DNA of 64,000 nucleotides from Verrucomicrobiales bacterium (GCA_029213195.1 JARGNI010000002.1:1-64000), one strand, 5' to 3'; counted from the first letter of the stretch, positions 26,875 through 36,676 are shown. The notes: generated by a model from the letters alone, not told the origin. Made by a program: numbers and translations.

Positions 26875-27527
26875 GCTCCTCCTCCCAGCCTTTCCTGAAA
26901 CACGGACTGGATCGACGCGGTCACCTCATCCTTCTCTGCGGAAGCATCGATCACCGCAAATCGATCCGGCTCTTCCCCGGCCAAACTGAGATAGCCGGAA
27001 CGAACCGCCTGGAAAAATGCCATGGGCTGCGCTTCCATCCGGTCTTCCCGCCCCCCGCTGGCCGCGATAGCCCGGGCATGCCCCACTTCAACATCGAGAT
27101 CCAGGAGGAAAGTCAGGTCGGGGCGAGTCTCTCCCACCGCAAAGTCGTTGATGCGCTTCACCGTCTCGACATCGAGCCCGCGCCCGACGCCCTGGTAGAC
27201 CGTCGTCGAATCGAGAAACCGATCCGCAATGACCCAGGTCCCTTCGAGGAGGGTGGGCTCGATCACATTTCTCACCAGTTGTGCCCGACTCGCCGCAAAG
27301 AGGAGCAGCTCGCTCTCATCGCAGAGATCCCTTGTCTCGGGATCATACTGCAGGAGTTGGCGAATTTTTTCTCCGACCACGGTCCCGCCCGGCTCACGTG
27401 TCTGGATGAACGGGATCTGCCGAGACTCCAGCAGGTTCAGGAATCTCGTGATCTGCGTCGATTTGCCGCAGCCCTCGGATCCTTCGAATGTGATAAATTT
27501 CCCGCGTTGCATCGGAGTCGTTTGCAT
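26871..27527 (-). CDS. tmk: Thymidylate kinase
   Basis: Tmk converts dTMP to dTDP with ATP. Visible motifs are the P-loop FEGSEGCGKST near residue 14, TREPGGTVVGEKIRQLL near 40, the DRFLDSTTVYQGVGRG motif near 100, and a late lid region DRMEAQP near 160. It has 218 residues from the ATG at 27527; a second ATG five codons later (27512) would give the more usual MQRGKFITFEG start. The stop overlaps the holB start. Confidence 0.95.
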   Translation of the reverse strand: MQTTPMQRGKFITFEGSEGCGKSTQITRFLNLLESRQIPFIQTREPGGTVVGEKIRQLLQYDPETRDLCDESELLLFAASRAQLVRNVIEPTLLEGTWVIADRFLDSTTVYQGVGRGLDVETVKRINDFAVGETRPDLTFLLDLDVEVGHARAIAASGGREDRMEAQPMAFFQAVRSGYLSLAGEEPDRFAVIDASAEKDEVTASIQSVFQERLGGGA

Positions 27528-27586
27528 CTATGAATGGCAGTCAGGCAATTGTCTATTCCTAAAATCCACTGACCCCAGTTTTCCCC

Positions 27587-28039
27587 ATGTCACAATCCCA
27601 GGAAATCACCTTTGGCGATCGCGAGGATCGCAAGCTCCTCGAGAAAGGTCTCACCTTTTCTCCCAAGTTCGACGAGAATGGTCTCATCGTTGCCATTGCG
27701 CAAGACGCGGATACCAACGAAGTGCTCATGGTCGCCTACATGAACGAGCATTCGCTCAAGATGACCCTGGAAATCGGTGAAGCCGTCTATTTTTCTCGAA
27801 GCCGTCAGGAGATCTGGCACAAGGGAGCGACCTCCGGTCACACCCAGGTGGTCGAAAAGATCCTCACCGATTGCGATCAGGATGCTCTCGTCCTCAAGGT
27901 GCGTCAGCAGGGACCGGGATGCTGCCACGCCGGATATAGATCTTGCTTCTACAGAAATATACAGGAACCGGGCGATCCGGTAGCCTTGGGTCAGGAAATT
28001 GAAGATCAGAGCTACGATCCCGACTCGGTCTACAAGTAA
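27587..28039 (+). CDS. hisI: Phosphoribosyl-AMP cyclohydrolase
   Basis: HisI opens the purine ring of phosphoribosyl-AMP, the third step of histidine synthesis. It is the single-domain form (150 residues), without the HisE domain. Motifs: NEVLMVAYMNEHSLKMTLE, AVYFSRSRQEIWHKGATSG, zinc/magnesium site residues in ILTDCDQDALVL, and the cysteines in GPGCCHAGYRSCFYR. The ATG at 27587 follows TTTTCCCC. No other his gene lies nearby. Confidence 0.96.
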   Translation: MSQSQEITFGDREDRKLLEKGLTFSPKFDENGLIVAIAQDADTNEVLMVAYMNEHSLKMTLEIGEAVYFSRSRQEIWHKGATSGHTQVVEKILTDCDQDALVLKVRQQGPGCCHAGYRSCFYRNIQEPGDPVALGQEIEDQSYDPDSVYK

Positions 28040-28099
28040 TCTCGACTTCTTTTCTCCCTTACCGTTCTGTTTCAACCCCTTTCGCTCCCTCACGTTTTC

Positions 28100-30073
28100 A
28101 TGAAGTCTCTCTGGTCCAACTCCGAAGCCAAAAAGTTCAAAGGCGATCTCGGCAAGCGCGTCTACACCTCGCGCCTGCTCGGTGCCAACCCGGAGCTCGT
28201 CCTCCACGGCGGAGGCAACACCTCGGTGAAGACGACGGAGAAAGACTTTTTCGGCGACAAGGTCGATGTGCTTCATGTGAAAGGATCCGGATGGGACCTT
28301 GGAACGATCGAAGCTCCGGGATTTGCCCCCGTGCGGATGGAGGCCCTCCTTCGCATGGCCGAACTCGACACGCTCAGCGATCCCGAAATGGTCAAGCAGC
28401 AGCGAGCCGCCATGCTCGAGCCGAATGCTCCCAACCCGAGCATCGAGGCGATCCTGCACGCCATCATCCCCCAGAAATTTGTCGATCACACGCATGCCAA
28501 TGCCGTCGTCGCCCTGACCAATCAGAAGAACGGCAAGCAGGCCATTGCCGACGTCTACGGCGACCGAGTCGTCGTGGTCCCCTACGTGATGCCCGGCTTC
28601 GATCTCGCCAAGGCCGTCGCAAAGGCCCTCAAGGACGTCGACCCCTTTTCCCTCGACGGAATCATTCTCATGAATCACGGCATCTTCACGATGCACGACG
28701 ACGCCAAGACGAGCTACGAGCTGATGATCCAGCTCGTCACCGAAGCCGAAATCTATCTTTCGACCCGTCTCGGCAAGTCTTTCAAACTCCCCAAGGCAAA
28801 GCCACAGGAGGATCTCCTCGGACTTTCGGAAATCCGGAAGAAGGTCTCGGATCTGCGTGGGGTCCCCGTGATCACCTCGCTCGACCAGAGCCCCGAGGCA
28901 GCCGGCTATGCGAGCCGCGAGGATGCCGCGAAGATTTCGACCCGAGGCCCTCTCACCCCGGATCATACGATCCGAACCAAGCGGATCCCCGCCGTCATTG
29001 GAAAAGACTCGGCCAAGGCGCTCGACAAGTTTGCGAGCGACTACAACAAGTATTTCGAGAAATACAACCAGGGAGAAACCATGCTCGCTCCGGATCCTCG
29101 CTGGGCCGTGTGGCAGGACAAGGGCGTCATCAGCTTCGGGGCGACCGAAAAGGAAGCCGGAGTAATCCAAGACATCGTCACCCACACCTGGCGCACCATT
29201 TCTCAATCGGAGGCCGCCTTCGAAGGCGGATGGAAAGCCCTTCCCGCCGGCAAACTCTTCGAGATCGAATACTGGGAACTCGAGCAGGCCAAGCTCAAGA
29301 AAGGTGGATCGGCCCCGATCCACCAGGGAAAGGTCGCGATCGTCACCGGATCAGCTGCCGGCATCGGGTTCGCCTGTGCCGAGTCTCTCGCCGAGCAGGG
29401 CGCCAAGGTCATCGGAATCGATCTCAGCCCCGAAATCGAAGATCAGATGGCCCGGATCGGAGGCATCGGTGTGATCGCCAACCTCACCGATGAAGCCAAG
29501 GTCAAGGAGTCCGTGGAAGCCGTCGTTCGCCAATTCGGCGGTATCGACATCCTCGTCAGCAATGCGGGAATTTTCACGGCGGGCGCTTATCTCCAGGATC
29601 TCGAGCAGAGCAACTGGGACAAGTCCATGGCGGTCAACCTGACCAGTCACCAGATCCTCCTCAAATACACGATTCCCTTTCTCAAGAACGGAATCGATCC
29701 CGCGATCGTTCTCGTCGGTTCGAGAAATGTGAATGCCCCTGGTGCCGGTGCCGCGAGTTACTCTTGCGCCAAAGCTGGGTTGACCCAGCTTTGCCGAGTC
29801 GCTTCCCTGGAGCTTGCTCCCTTCGGCGTGCGTTGCAACATCATCCACCCCGATGCCGTCTTCGATACGAAGCTCTGGACGGAAGAAAACCTGAAGCGTT
29901 CTGCCGAGCGCTACAACATGACGGTCGAGGAATACAAGACTCGGAATCTTCTCAAGACCGAGATCAAATCCAAGGATGTCGGGAACATGGTCGCGGCGAT
30001 GTCGAGTCCGCTCTTTGGGAAGACGACCGGAGCCCAAGTCCCCGTCGACGGGGGCAACGACCGAGTCATTTGA
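28100..30073 (+). CDS. Bifunctional class II aldolase/short-chain dehydrogenase (rhamnulose-1-phosphate aldolase/lactaldehyde dehydrogenase-like)
   Basis: A 657-residue fusion. The N-terminal half (about 1-400) is a class II aldolase of the AraD/FucA type with metal-binding histidines in VDHTHANAVVALT near residue 130 and MNHGIFTMHDD near 192. The C-terminal part (from about 411) is a short-chain dehydrogenase with the cofactor motif TGSAAGIG, the NAG motif in LVSNAGIF, and the catalytic SYSCAK. This fusion is known in non-phosphorylating and phosphorylating deoxysugar pathways (rhamnose or fucose use). No kinase, isomerase or regulator of such a pathway is adjacent, so the real sugar is open. 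The stop codon is embedded in the terminator at 30072-30094. Confidence 0.9.
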   Translation: MKSLWSNSEAKKFKGDLGKRVYTSRLLGANPELVLHGGGNTSVKTTEKDFFGDKVDVLHVKGSGWDLGTIEAPGFAPVRMEALLRMAELDTLSDPEMVKQQRAAMLEPNAPNPSIEAILHAIIPQKFVDHTHANAVVALTNQKNGKQAIADVYGDRVVVVPYVMPGFDLAKAVAKALKDVDPFSLDGIILMNHGIFTMHDDAKTSYELMIQLVTEAEIYLSTRLGKSFKLPKAKPQEDLLGLSEIRKKVSDLRGVPVITSLDQSPEAAGYASREDAAKISTRGPLTPDHTIRTKRIPAVIGKDSAKALDKFASDYNKYFEKYNQGETMLAPDPRWAVWQDKGVISFGATEKEAGVIQDIVTHTWRTISQSEAAFEGGWKALPAGKLFEIEYWELEQAKLKKGGSAPIHQGKVAIVTGSAAGIGFACAESLAEQGAKVIGIDLSPEIEDQMARIGGIGVIANLTDEAKVKESVEAVVRQFGGIDILVSNAGIFTAGAYLQDLEQSNWDKSMAVNLTSHQILLKYTIPFLKNGIDPAIVLVGSRNVNAPGAGAASYSCAKAGLTQLCRVASLELAPFGVRCNIIHPDAVFDTKLWTEENLKRSAERYNMTVEEYKTRNLLKTEIKSKDVGNMVAAMSSPLFGKTTGAQVPVDGGNDRVI

Positions 30074-30094
30074 TCGACTCGTTCGATCTTTTTT
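30072..30094 (+). terminator. Intrinsic terminator after the aldolase-dehydrogenase gene
   Basis: GATCGA (30072-30077) pairs with TCGATC (30083-30088) around CTCGT, followed directly by six T residues (30089-30094). The stem overlaps the stop codon. A second hairpin, AAACCAG/CTGGTTT at 30100-30120, lies just downstream. Confidence 0.75.
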
Positions 30095-30196
30095 GGGTGA
30101 AACCAGTGCCCGGCTGGTTTATCGACTGAGGCAACGAGACTCCACAGGGTCAGGTCGTCGACCATACCCTGTTGGACGCTCCTACGTGGTGCACTG

Positions 30197-32050
30197 ATGG
30201 CGATTATCTCCCAGGAAACGATCCAGAAGATCCTCGACGAAACGGATATCGTCGACTTGATCCAGGGCTATTTTCCGCTCAAGCGCGCGGGAACGAACTA
30301 CATCGCGGTCTGCCCGTTTCACAACGAGAAGACCGCGAGCTTCAACGTCAATCCGTCTCGCCAGATCTTCCACTGTTTCGGGTGCCAGGCGGGTGGCGAT
30401 GCCATCAAGTTCCTGATGCTCTACGACAATCTCCCCTTCCCCGAGGCGGCGAAGAACCTGGCCTCGCGGGTCGGAGTCATGGTCGAGGAAGAAGTGCTCG
30501 ACCCTCAACAGCTGGCCAAGATCAAGGGGCGAAGCGAAATCAAGCGAATGCAGAAATCGGCCGCCGACTGGTTTCATCGCCTTCTCTTCAAGAGCCAGGC
30601 GGCCCAACCCGCTCGCGAGTACCTCCGCTCGCGTGGACTGACCATGGAGATCTCGAGAAACTGGAAATTTGGCTATGCCCCGGAAGACCAGCGCTCCTTC
30701 TTCGAATGGGCGCAGCAGAATGGATTTTCCGTGTCACAACTGGTCGAGGGCGGTCTCGCAAAGTGGCGCGACGAAAACTATCCGGATCGCGGAGCCTATT
30801 CCTTCTTTCGTCACCGTCTCATGTTCCCGGTCAACGATGACATGGGAGAGCCAATGGCTTTCAGTGGTCGGGTTCTCTCCAAGGACCAGGGGGGTGGCAA
30901 GTATGTGAACTCTCCCGAGACGATTCTCTTCAACAAGAGCAAGACCTTCTTCGGTCTCGACAAGAGCAAACGGAACATCATCCGCGAAAAGCAGGGCATC
31001 GTTTTCGAGGGGCAGCTGGATTTGATCGCCGCCTTCGAAAACGGGATCCAGAATGCGGTGGCTCCTCTCGGGACCGCTTTCACCTCGGATCATGCCCGCG
31101 CGCTGAAACGCCTCACGGACGAGGTCATTCTCTGTTTCGACTCGGACACCGCCGGGCTCAACGCTGCCAGCAAAGCCTTCCGCGTCCTCGCACCTGCTGG
31201 GATCCTGGTTCGACTGGCCCTGCTCCCCGAAGGAGAAGACCCCGATTCCCTCATCCAGAAACAGGGCGTTGGCATCCTGCAGGAAATCCTCGGATCGGCA
31301 CCCGAGTTCTTCGATTTCCAGATCGACCGCCGAGGAAGTGGGCTCAACCAGGGGACGTTGCGAGACCGACTCAATTTCGCCAAGGATCTCTCCGCCGACA
31401 TCGCCCTGATCGAGGACAAGATGCTCCAGGATTCACTGATCAGTCGAGTCACGATCCGTCTCGGCGTTGGAGAAGACGAAATCCGCAAGCTGGTTCGCAA
31501 TGCCGTGGTCGCTCGCGAGCGCATCGAAAAGACCCGGAAAAAGCGAGAAGCGATCACGCGGAGACGAGAAGAAGAAAGCCCGCTGCCTCCTGGAGGTGAC
31601 GCCCCCGTCAGCGAGTCGACCGGAGAGAAAACGATCGGGAACCGGACCGTTCGCCTCCTCTGCCAGGCTCTGCTGATGGACCCGGAGACTCGGCAGTTTC
31701 TTCTTTCCCATTCGATTCCGGAATACCTCGATCGTCTCACCGACACGGAACTGCTGACCCGGCTTTGGAAAGCGAACTTCGATGCAGGAAGCCCGTCCAG
31801 TGTGAACGCCTTCATCGCCACCCTTTCCCCCGACGACCAGGACATTGTCGGCCGGCTCCTCGCAGAAGAGACAGCACGGATCAATCCCGCTCTCGCCGAG
31901 CAGTGCCTCGCCGCCCTGCGCAAGCAAAGTATCCAGAACGAAATCGCAGTCACCAAGGCAAGACTGGGCACGCCAAACCTTCCCTCCGATCAGGTTGCAG
32001 ACCTGCACAAACAACTCCTTGACCTCAGGAAACAACTACACGACGTTTAG
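30197..32050 (+). CDS. dnaG: DNA primase
   Basis: DnaG lays down RNA primers at the replication fork. The 617-residue protein shows the CHC2 zinc finger at about 39-63 (CPFH, then HCFGCQ), the RNA-polymerase core, and a TOPRIM domain from about 268 ([14 protein letters not shown], then [13 protein letters not shown] with the acidic cluster). The C-terminal part, which binds the helicase in other bacteria, is poorly conserved and charged. It is followed by rpoD 73 bases downstream: the classic dnaG-rpoD pair, here without rpsU. Confidence 0.96.
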   Translation: MAIISQETIQKILDETDIVDLIQGYFPLKRAGTNYIAVCPFHNEKTASFNVNPSRQIFHCFGCQAGGDAIKFLMLYDNLPFPEAAKNLASRVGVMVEEEVLDPQQLAKIKGRSEIKRMQKSAADWFHRLLFKSQAAQPAREYLRSRGLTMEISRNWKFGYAPEDQRSFFEWAQQNGFSVSQLVEGGLAKWRDENYPDRGAYSFFRHRLMFPVNDDMGEPMAFSGRVLSKDQGGGKYVNSPETILFNKSKTFFGLDKSKRNIIREKQGIVFEGQLDLIAAFENGIQNAVAPLGTAFTSDHARALKRLTDEVILCFDSDTAGLNAASKAFRVLAPAGILVRLALLPEGEDPDSLIQKQGVGILQEILGSAPEFFDFQIDRRGSGLNQGTLRDRLNFAKDLSADIALIEDKMLQDSLISRVTIRLGVGEDEIRKLVRNAVVARERIEKTRKKREAITRRREEESPLPPGGDAPVSESTGEKTIGNRTVRLLCQALLMDPETRQFLLSHSIPEYLDRLTDTELLTRLWKANFDAGSPSSVNAFIATLSPDDQDIVGRLLAEETARINPALAEQCLAALRKQSIQNEIAVTKARLGTPNLPSDQVADLHKQLLDLRKQLHDV

Positions 32051-32087
32051 CGGCCCATCCGGATCGGAGCGGACCTTCCCCGGGCCG
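32051..32087 (+). other. Stem-loop in the dnaG-rpoD spacer
   Basis: CGGCCC (32051-32056) can pair with GGGCCG (32082-32087), with the palindrome ATCCGGAT inside the loop. No T-run follows. It starts right after the dnaG stop and ends 36 bases before rpoD, so it could tune rpoD expression or mRNA processing. Confidence 0.25.
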
Positions 32088-32123
32088 GAATGCGCATCTC
32101 TTCCTTCTTCTATCGCGACTCGT

Positions 32124-33908
32124 ATGGCTGCCGGCAAAAACTCCAAGAAGAACAACAAGTCTACCAAGAGTAGCAAGTCCAAGGCAACGGCAAAGTCGGA
32201 ATCCAAGAAAGCGGCGAGCCCGACCAAGAAGAAAGCCCCTGCCTCGAAATCTTCCAGCGTGAAGTCCCCTCTCGATTCGCCCGAGTTCCAGCCCATCGTC
32301 CGGGATCTGATCCGCTTGGCCAAGGAGCAGGACTACCTGACTTTCGACGATATCAACGAAGCGCTTCCCGATACCCAGAGCGATCTGGAGCTGATGGAAG
32401 AACTGATCGAGCGACTGCAGGCGATGAAGTTCCGCATCATCGACAGCGCCGAGGTCGACAATTTGAAAGCGGGTTCGGATGACGACGACGACTCCTCCGA
32501 CGAACCGGTCGCCGAGAAAAAGCCGGCGGCCAAGGAAGGTCGCCTCGATATTCTCGACGATCCCGTCCGCATGTATCTCAAGCAGATGGGGCAGGTGCCT
32601 CTCCTGACCCGGGAGCAGGAAGTGGAGATTTCCAAGCGGATCGAAAAATCCGAGTCCGAGATCAAGAAGGTCCTCTCCCGTTTCGGATTCATTCCCGATG
32701 CCTACCTCGCCATGGCGGAACGCCTCGAGGCCGGTGAAGAGCGGTTCGACCGTCTCATCATCGACAAGAAGATCGAGAGCCGATCCCGCTATCTCAAGAA
32801 TCTCGGAAAGCTCCGCACACAGGTCGAGGAACTTCGCGACGAGCTCTCGGAGACCTACGCGAAACTTCGGGGAGCCAAGGAAGGTGCCGCGAAGAAGAAG
32901 CTCGAGGAAAAGTGGAAGAAGAGCCACACGTCTCTCTCTCGTTGCTACAACCGTTTCTACTTCAAACAAAAGGTCACCGAGGACCTCGTTTCCTGCACGG
33001 AAGAATTTTCCGTGAAGTCCCTCGCGATCCGCACCCAGGCCGAAGCCGCGGGCACGAGCAAGGAAAAAGGCGAAGCCACCCGCGCCAAGACCGCATTCGA
33101 AAAGGATGCCTGGATGAAACTCTCCGAGTTCGAATCGTTTGCCGAAGATCTCCAGAAATACGTGGCGGAAGCGCGAAAAGCCAAGGACGAGATGGTCGAA
33201 GCCAACCTGCGGCTCGTCATTTCCATCGCCAAGAAATATACCAATCGCGGTCTTTCCTTCCTCGATCTAATCCAGGAAGGCAACATGGGACTGATGAAGG
33301 CGGTGGAGAAGTTCGAGTACCGCCGAGGATACAAGTTTTCCACCTATGCAACCTGGTGGATTCGCCAGGCCATCACTCGTTCCATTGCCGACCAGGCTCG
33401 AACGATTCGGATTCCGGTCCACATGATCGAGACGATCAACAAGCTGATGCGGGTCCAGAAGCAGCTCGTCCAGGAGTATGGTCGCGAGCCGACTCCCGAA
33501 GAGATCGCCGAGGAGATTCATCTCCCGGTTGAGCGGGTGCGAGCTGTCCTCAAGATGGCGCAGCAGCCCATTTCCCTGCAGGCTCCCGTGGGTGACAGCG
33601 AAGAAACCAGTCTCGGAGACTTTATCGAAGACAAAGGAGCCGAAGACCCCAGCGACATGACTTCCATGTCTATGCTGAAGGATCGGATCAAGGATGTCCT
33701 CGATACCTTGACCCCACGCGAGCGAGAAGTCCTCGAACAGCGTTTCGGCTTGGTCGATGGTTACAGCCGAACCCTGGAAGAGGTGGGTAAGCAGTTTCAA
33801 GTGACACGCGAAAGAATTCGACAGATCGAAGCCAAGGCCCTTCGGAAGATGCGTCATCCGACTCGGATTCGACAACTGGAGGGATTCATCGAGGCCCCTC
33901 CCCCCTAG
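32124..33908 (+). CDS. rpoD: Primary sigma factor RpoD (sigma-70) with a lysine-rich N-terminal tail
   Basis: The housekeeping sigma factor that directs RNA polymerase to -35/-10 promoters. From the ATG at 32124 it has 594 residues; the frame is open further upstream but reads there through the dnaG end and spacer. Residues 1-45 are a low-complexity Lys/Ser/Ala tail. Region 1.1 lies at about 46-115, region 1.2 near 150 ([21 protein letters not shown]), a non-conserved region with coiled-coil character follows, region 2 near 355 ([34 protein letters not shown]), region 3 at about 430-500, and region 4 near 525 ([29 protein letters not shown]). It follows dnaG in one operon. Confidence 0.97.
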   Translation: MAAGKNSKKNNKSTKSSKSKATAKSESKKAASPTKKKAPASKSSSVKSPLDSPEFQPIVRDLIRLAKEQDYLTFDDINEALPDTQSDLELMEELIERLQAMKFRIIDSAEVDNLKAGSDDDDDSSDEPVAEKKPAAKEGRLDILDDPVRMYLKQMGQVPLLTREQEVEISKRIEKSESEIKKVLSRFGFIPDAYLAMAERLEAGEERFDRLIIDKKIESRSRYLKNLGKLRTQVEELRDELSETYAKLRGAKEGAAKKKLEEKWKKSHTSLSRCYNRFYFKQKVTEDLVSCTEEFSVKSLAIRTQAEAAGTSKEKGEATRAKTAFEKDAWMKLSEFESFAEDLQKYVAEARKAKDEMVEANLRLVISIAKKYTNRGLSFLDLIQEGNMGLMKAVEKFEYRRGYKFSTYATWWIRQAITRSIADQARTIRIPVHMIETINKLMRVQKQLVQEYGREPTPEEIAEEIHLPVERVRAVLKMAQQPISLQAPVGDSEETSLGDFIEDKGAEDPSDMTSMSMLKDRIKDVLDTLTPREREVLEQRFGLVDGYSRTLEEVGKQFQVTRERIRQIEAKALRKMRHPTRIRQLEGFIEAPPP

Positions 33909-33918
33909 GTTTTTCTGT

Positions 33919-33937
33919 TTCCGAAAAAAGTTCGGAA
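33919..33937 (+). terminator. Possible weak terminator after rpoD
   Basis: TTCCGAA (33919-33925) pairs with TTCGGAA (33931-33937) around AAAAG. The hairpin lies 11 bases after the rpoD stop, but no clear T-run follows, so read-through into the small membrane protein gene is possible. Confidence 0.35.
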
Positions 33938-33978
33938 TTGTTGAAACCTTTTCCCGCGCTCGCGGTTTCATACTCCAG

Positions 33979-34374
33979 ATGAAAAATTCGGAAGACAAGG
34001 ATCCCATCTGGGATCTCCTCAACCAGGCCTCGAAACGCGAACCCAGTCCCTTCTTTTCTCGGAATGTGATTCGCGAGGTCCGGAAGCTGGAATCCGAGAC
34101 AAGTTGGGCGGCTCGTTTTGCGAGCTTGTTCCGCTCCCCATTGGCGGTGACGGCCTCGGTTGCGACGGTTGCCATTGCTGCCGTGGCAATCTCCATCTGG
34201 CATCCGAACTCGAGTGAGACCGCTCCCCCCTCTGTCGCGGAGGTGGAAGCCCCTGCCTCCGAGACCTTTGACCCTGCCGATGAACTCGAGGCCGTCGAAT
34301 ACCTCGGCCAGCTCATGGCGATCGCCGATCCCGGACAACTCACCGACGAGGCCCTGGGCGACCTGTTTTTCTAG
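33979..34374 (+). CDS. Small single-pass membrane protein of unknown function downstream of rpoD
   Basis: A 131-residue protein with a charged N-terminal cytoplasmic part (residues 1-50, with DPIWDLLNQASKREPSPFFS), one membrane helix at about 54-73, and an acidic C-terminal part (DPADELEAVEYLGQLMAIAD). The layout resembles small verrucomicrobial proteins found next to sigma-factor genes, and an anti-sigma-like or sigma-associated role is possible but unproven. It starts 70 bases after rpoD on the same strand and is convergent with the TonB receptor. Confidence 0.75.
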   Translation: MKNSEDKDPIWDLLNQASKREPSPFFSRNVIREVRKLESETSWAARFASLFRSPLAVTASVATVAIAAVAISIWHPNSSETAPPSVAEVEAPASETFDPADELEAVEYLGQLMAIADPGQLTDEALGDLFF

Positions 34375-34408
34375 GCATCGCTCGATGCCGGGAAGAAGCT
34401 GCCTTCCT
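34375..34408. terminator. Tandem hairpins between convergent genes
   Basis: GGCATC (34375-34380) pairs with GATGCC (34385-34390) around GCTC; then GGAAG (34392-34396) pairs with CTTCC (34404-34408). They occupy most of the 55-base space between the small membrane protein and the TonB receptor and could stop transcription from both sides. Confidence 0.5.
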
Positions 34409-34429
34409 TGGCCTTCTCTCAAGTTGCGA

Positions 34430-36676
34430 TCAGTAGGTGATCTCAACCCCTGCGTATCCGTTCACGCCCGGTTCGTTTTGCCCTGAGCCGTGAGCCCGGT
34501 AGGCTTCGTCGAAAAGATTCTCGACACCAACCGTGAGGTAGGTCTTTTCATTCAGCTGCACACCGGACCGCAGGGCGGCGAGCCAATATCCGGGAGTTCC
34601 TCCAGGGGGAATGCGCTGGGTATCCCGAGAGTCTCTCGTGTTGAGTCGGTCGGCCCGATCGAAAACCGTCAGGGTGAGTTCGACCCAGCAGGTGTCATCG
34701 GGATTCTCCCATCGCACGCCTCCAAATCCATTCAGCGGCAGCAGTCGACTCAGCACTTCATCCTGCAAGATGGGAGCAGACGTCGGAAAGGTCGAAACAT
34801 GGCTGTCTTGGTAGGCGAATCCTCCGAAGATGGACCATTGATCATCGACCCTCCAGTCGCCCTGCAGCTCCACACCCTGAACATGACCATCACCCGAGTT
34901 CAATTTCGTAACTTCATTCAACCCACCCACGACACGTCCGGTCGGGGTTCTCAGGATCATATCGCTGACCTGAGTATAAAAGTAGCTCAAACTCCCTGAA
35001 AAGGAGTCTGTCTCCGCCTTGACACCAATCTCATAGGTCACGAAATGCTCCGGATCGAGGTTCGGAGCAGGCGTTTCGATCTCGGTGCTTCGGTTGGAAT
35101 CGAGGCGAGAAAGATCTGAGAGGTTGGGTGCCCGAAAGGCCTGGGATGCCCCAAGGAAGAATCGATACTCATCGTTGTCGTCCAACTGATAGGTCATTCG
35201 AGCGGAACTCGACAGGTTCTGCCATTCGTTCTCGATCGAAATCGGATTCCCCGTCGCGGGATCCTGTACCCTTCCGATCTGGGTGGAGGCATGGGTGAAC
35301 CGCGTTCCTACATCGAGGGTAACGCGGTCCCCGATGGGGGTGCGGCTCTGGACAAAAGCCCCGACCAGGTCATAACTCGCATCGTCTCCCACCGGGCCTT
35401 GAATCCGAACCGCCCGCAGAGTTCCATTCGCATTGTAGTCGTTACGAAATGAGGAAATCTCATCGTGGTAGTAGCTGAAGCCGTAGGAGAGATCGGTGAA
35501 CTCGAGATACTTGTCGAACTGGGCCCAGGCTCCATAGGTGTCGACAGTGAACCCCTGCTCCTCAAATCTCCCATTGGCCCGCCTCCGAAAGCGATCCTCC
35601 TCCTGCTGCTGATGGGAAAGGCTGACGGTAAACTGGTCGAAAAGTGGTCCTTCCGAATCGCCTTCCAACTGAACGTAGGTCAGCTTCCGGCGCTGGTCGA
35701 GAATACGGGCTTGTTCATTGCCGACAGCAGATCCCGCAAAGGGAATCGCGAATCGGGTTTTGTGCACTCGCCAGGCATCGTCAATCGTGACCTGCTGATG
35801 GAACAGAGTCAGCCGGAGATCCTCGCGCAGGAACCATTCAAGTTTGGCGTCGAAGTCCCACTCTTCATATCCAGTGAAAGGCAATCGACCAATCTCGGCT
35901 GCACGAATGTCTCCGAAATTCTTGTAAGTCCCACCGAGAATGAACCCGTATTTCCCCGCCTCGCTGACCGTGTATTCGCCTCGTTGAACAAAACTGTCCT
36001 CTCCGTGGGCATATCGGGAATAGGTCCGTCCTCCACTGTAGCCTCCCTCCTCGGCGTAGACTGGGCGTTTCGTCAGGGCTTGCACAGTACCTCCCACGGC
36101 GTTACTACCGTAGAGGACCGAGCCTTGGGATTTGACCAATTCGATACGGCGAAGCCCCTGTGAATCGACAGTATTCCAGTATTGATTGGGACCGGAACGA
36201 AATACCGAGTTGTTGAGCCGAATCCCATCGATCAACAGCAAGTTGTGATAGGCGGTAAATCCACGGATGAAGGGCGATCCTTGCCCATGTGCGGTTTTCT
36301 GCACAAGCACTCCCGGCGTTCTTTCGAAGGCTTCCGGAAGACTCCTCACGGATCGGTCCACGAGATCCGCGGAGGTGATCGTATCCACGACGTAGGGAAT
36401 CTCAAAGTTGGTCGTAGTGACCCGTGAGGCCGTACTCACCAGCGTCTCGGGTTCGAAAACCACGACTGCGTCGTCATTGATGACCGGCCCTCGAAAAGTC
36501 TCGGCAACCTCAGGTGAAAGCCGCGTCGGAACCTGGGAGGTGGAAGTGACCACGGTCGCCTCGAGGTCGCTGGCAACCGCTTCGGAGAGAGAGGGGTTCC
36601 CTGATGTTTCCTGGGAATACGTTGAAAAAGAGACTCCAAAGGTAAGAAATAAGACGGGGACAAAAACAAACTTCAT
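34430..36676 (-). CDS. TonB-dependent outer-membrane receptor
   Basis: A 748-residue outer-membrane receptor starting at the ATG at 36676 with a signal peptide (residues 1-21). The plug domain is at about 85-205 (VVDTITSADLVDRS, SLPEAFERTPGVLVQKT, FIRGFTAYHNLLLIDGIRLN, RIELVKSQGSVLYGSNAVGG). The rest is the 22-strand barrel, ending in an aromatic residue (VEITY). Such receptors import iron chelates, vitamin B12 or oligosaccharides using TonB energy. I see no cobalamin riboswitch or neighbouring transporter genes that would identify the substrate. It is divergent from the M48 protease gene, 146 bases apart. Confidence 0.93.
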   Translation of the reverse strand: MKFVFVPVLFLTFGVSFSTYSQETSGNPSLSEAVASDLEATVVTSTSQVPTRLSPEVAETFRGPVINDDAVVVFEPETLVSTASRVTTTNFEIPYVVDTITSADLVDRSVRSLPEAFERTPGVLVQKTAHGQGSPFIRGFTAYHNLLLIDGIRLNNSVFRSGPNQYWNTVDSQGLRRIELVKSQGSVLYGSNAVGGTVQALTKRPVYAEEGGYSGGRTYSRYAHGEDSFVQRGEYTVSEAGKYGFILGGTYKNFGDIRAAEIGRLPFTGYEEWDFDAKLEWFLREDLRLTLFHQQVTIDDAWRVHKTRFAIPFAGSAVGNEQARILDQRRKLTYVQLEGDSEGPLFDQFTVSLSHQQQEEDRFRRRANGRFEEQGFTVDTYGAWAQFDKYLEFTDLSYGFSYYHDEISSFRNDYNANGTLRAVRIQGPVGDDASYDLVGAFVQSRTPIGDRVTLDVGTRFTHASTQIGRVQDPATGNPISIENEWQNLSSSARMTYQLDDNDEYRFFLGASQAFRAPNLSDLSRLDSNRSTEIETPAPNLDPEHFVTYEIGVKAETDSFSGSLSYFYTQVSDMILRTPTGRVVGGLNEVTKLNSGDGHVQGVELQGDWRVDDQWSIFGGFAYQDSHVSTFPTSAPILQDEVLSRLLPLNGFGGVRWENPDDTCWVELTLTVFDRADRLNTRDSRDTQRIPPGGTPGYWLAALRSGVQLNEKTYLTVGVENLFDEAYRAHGSGQNEPGVNGYAGVEITY

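Noticed and set aside
31845-32123. Upstream extension of the RpoD reading frame
   Set aside because: These codons overlap the dnaG 3' end and the spacer and read as non-protein; the ATG at 32124 is the natural start.
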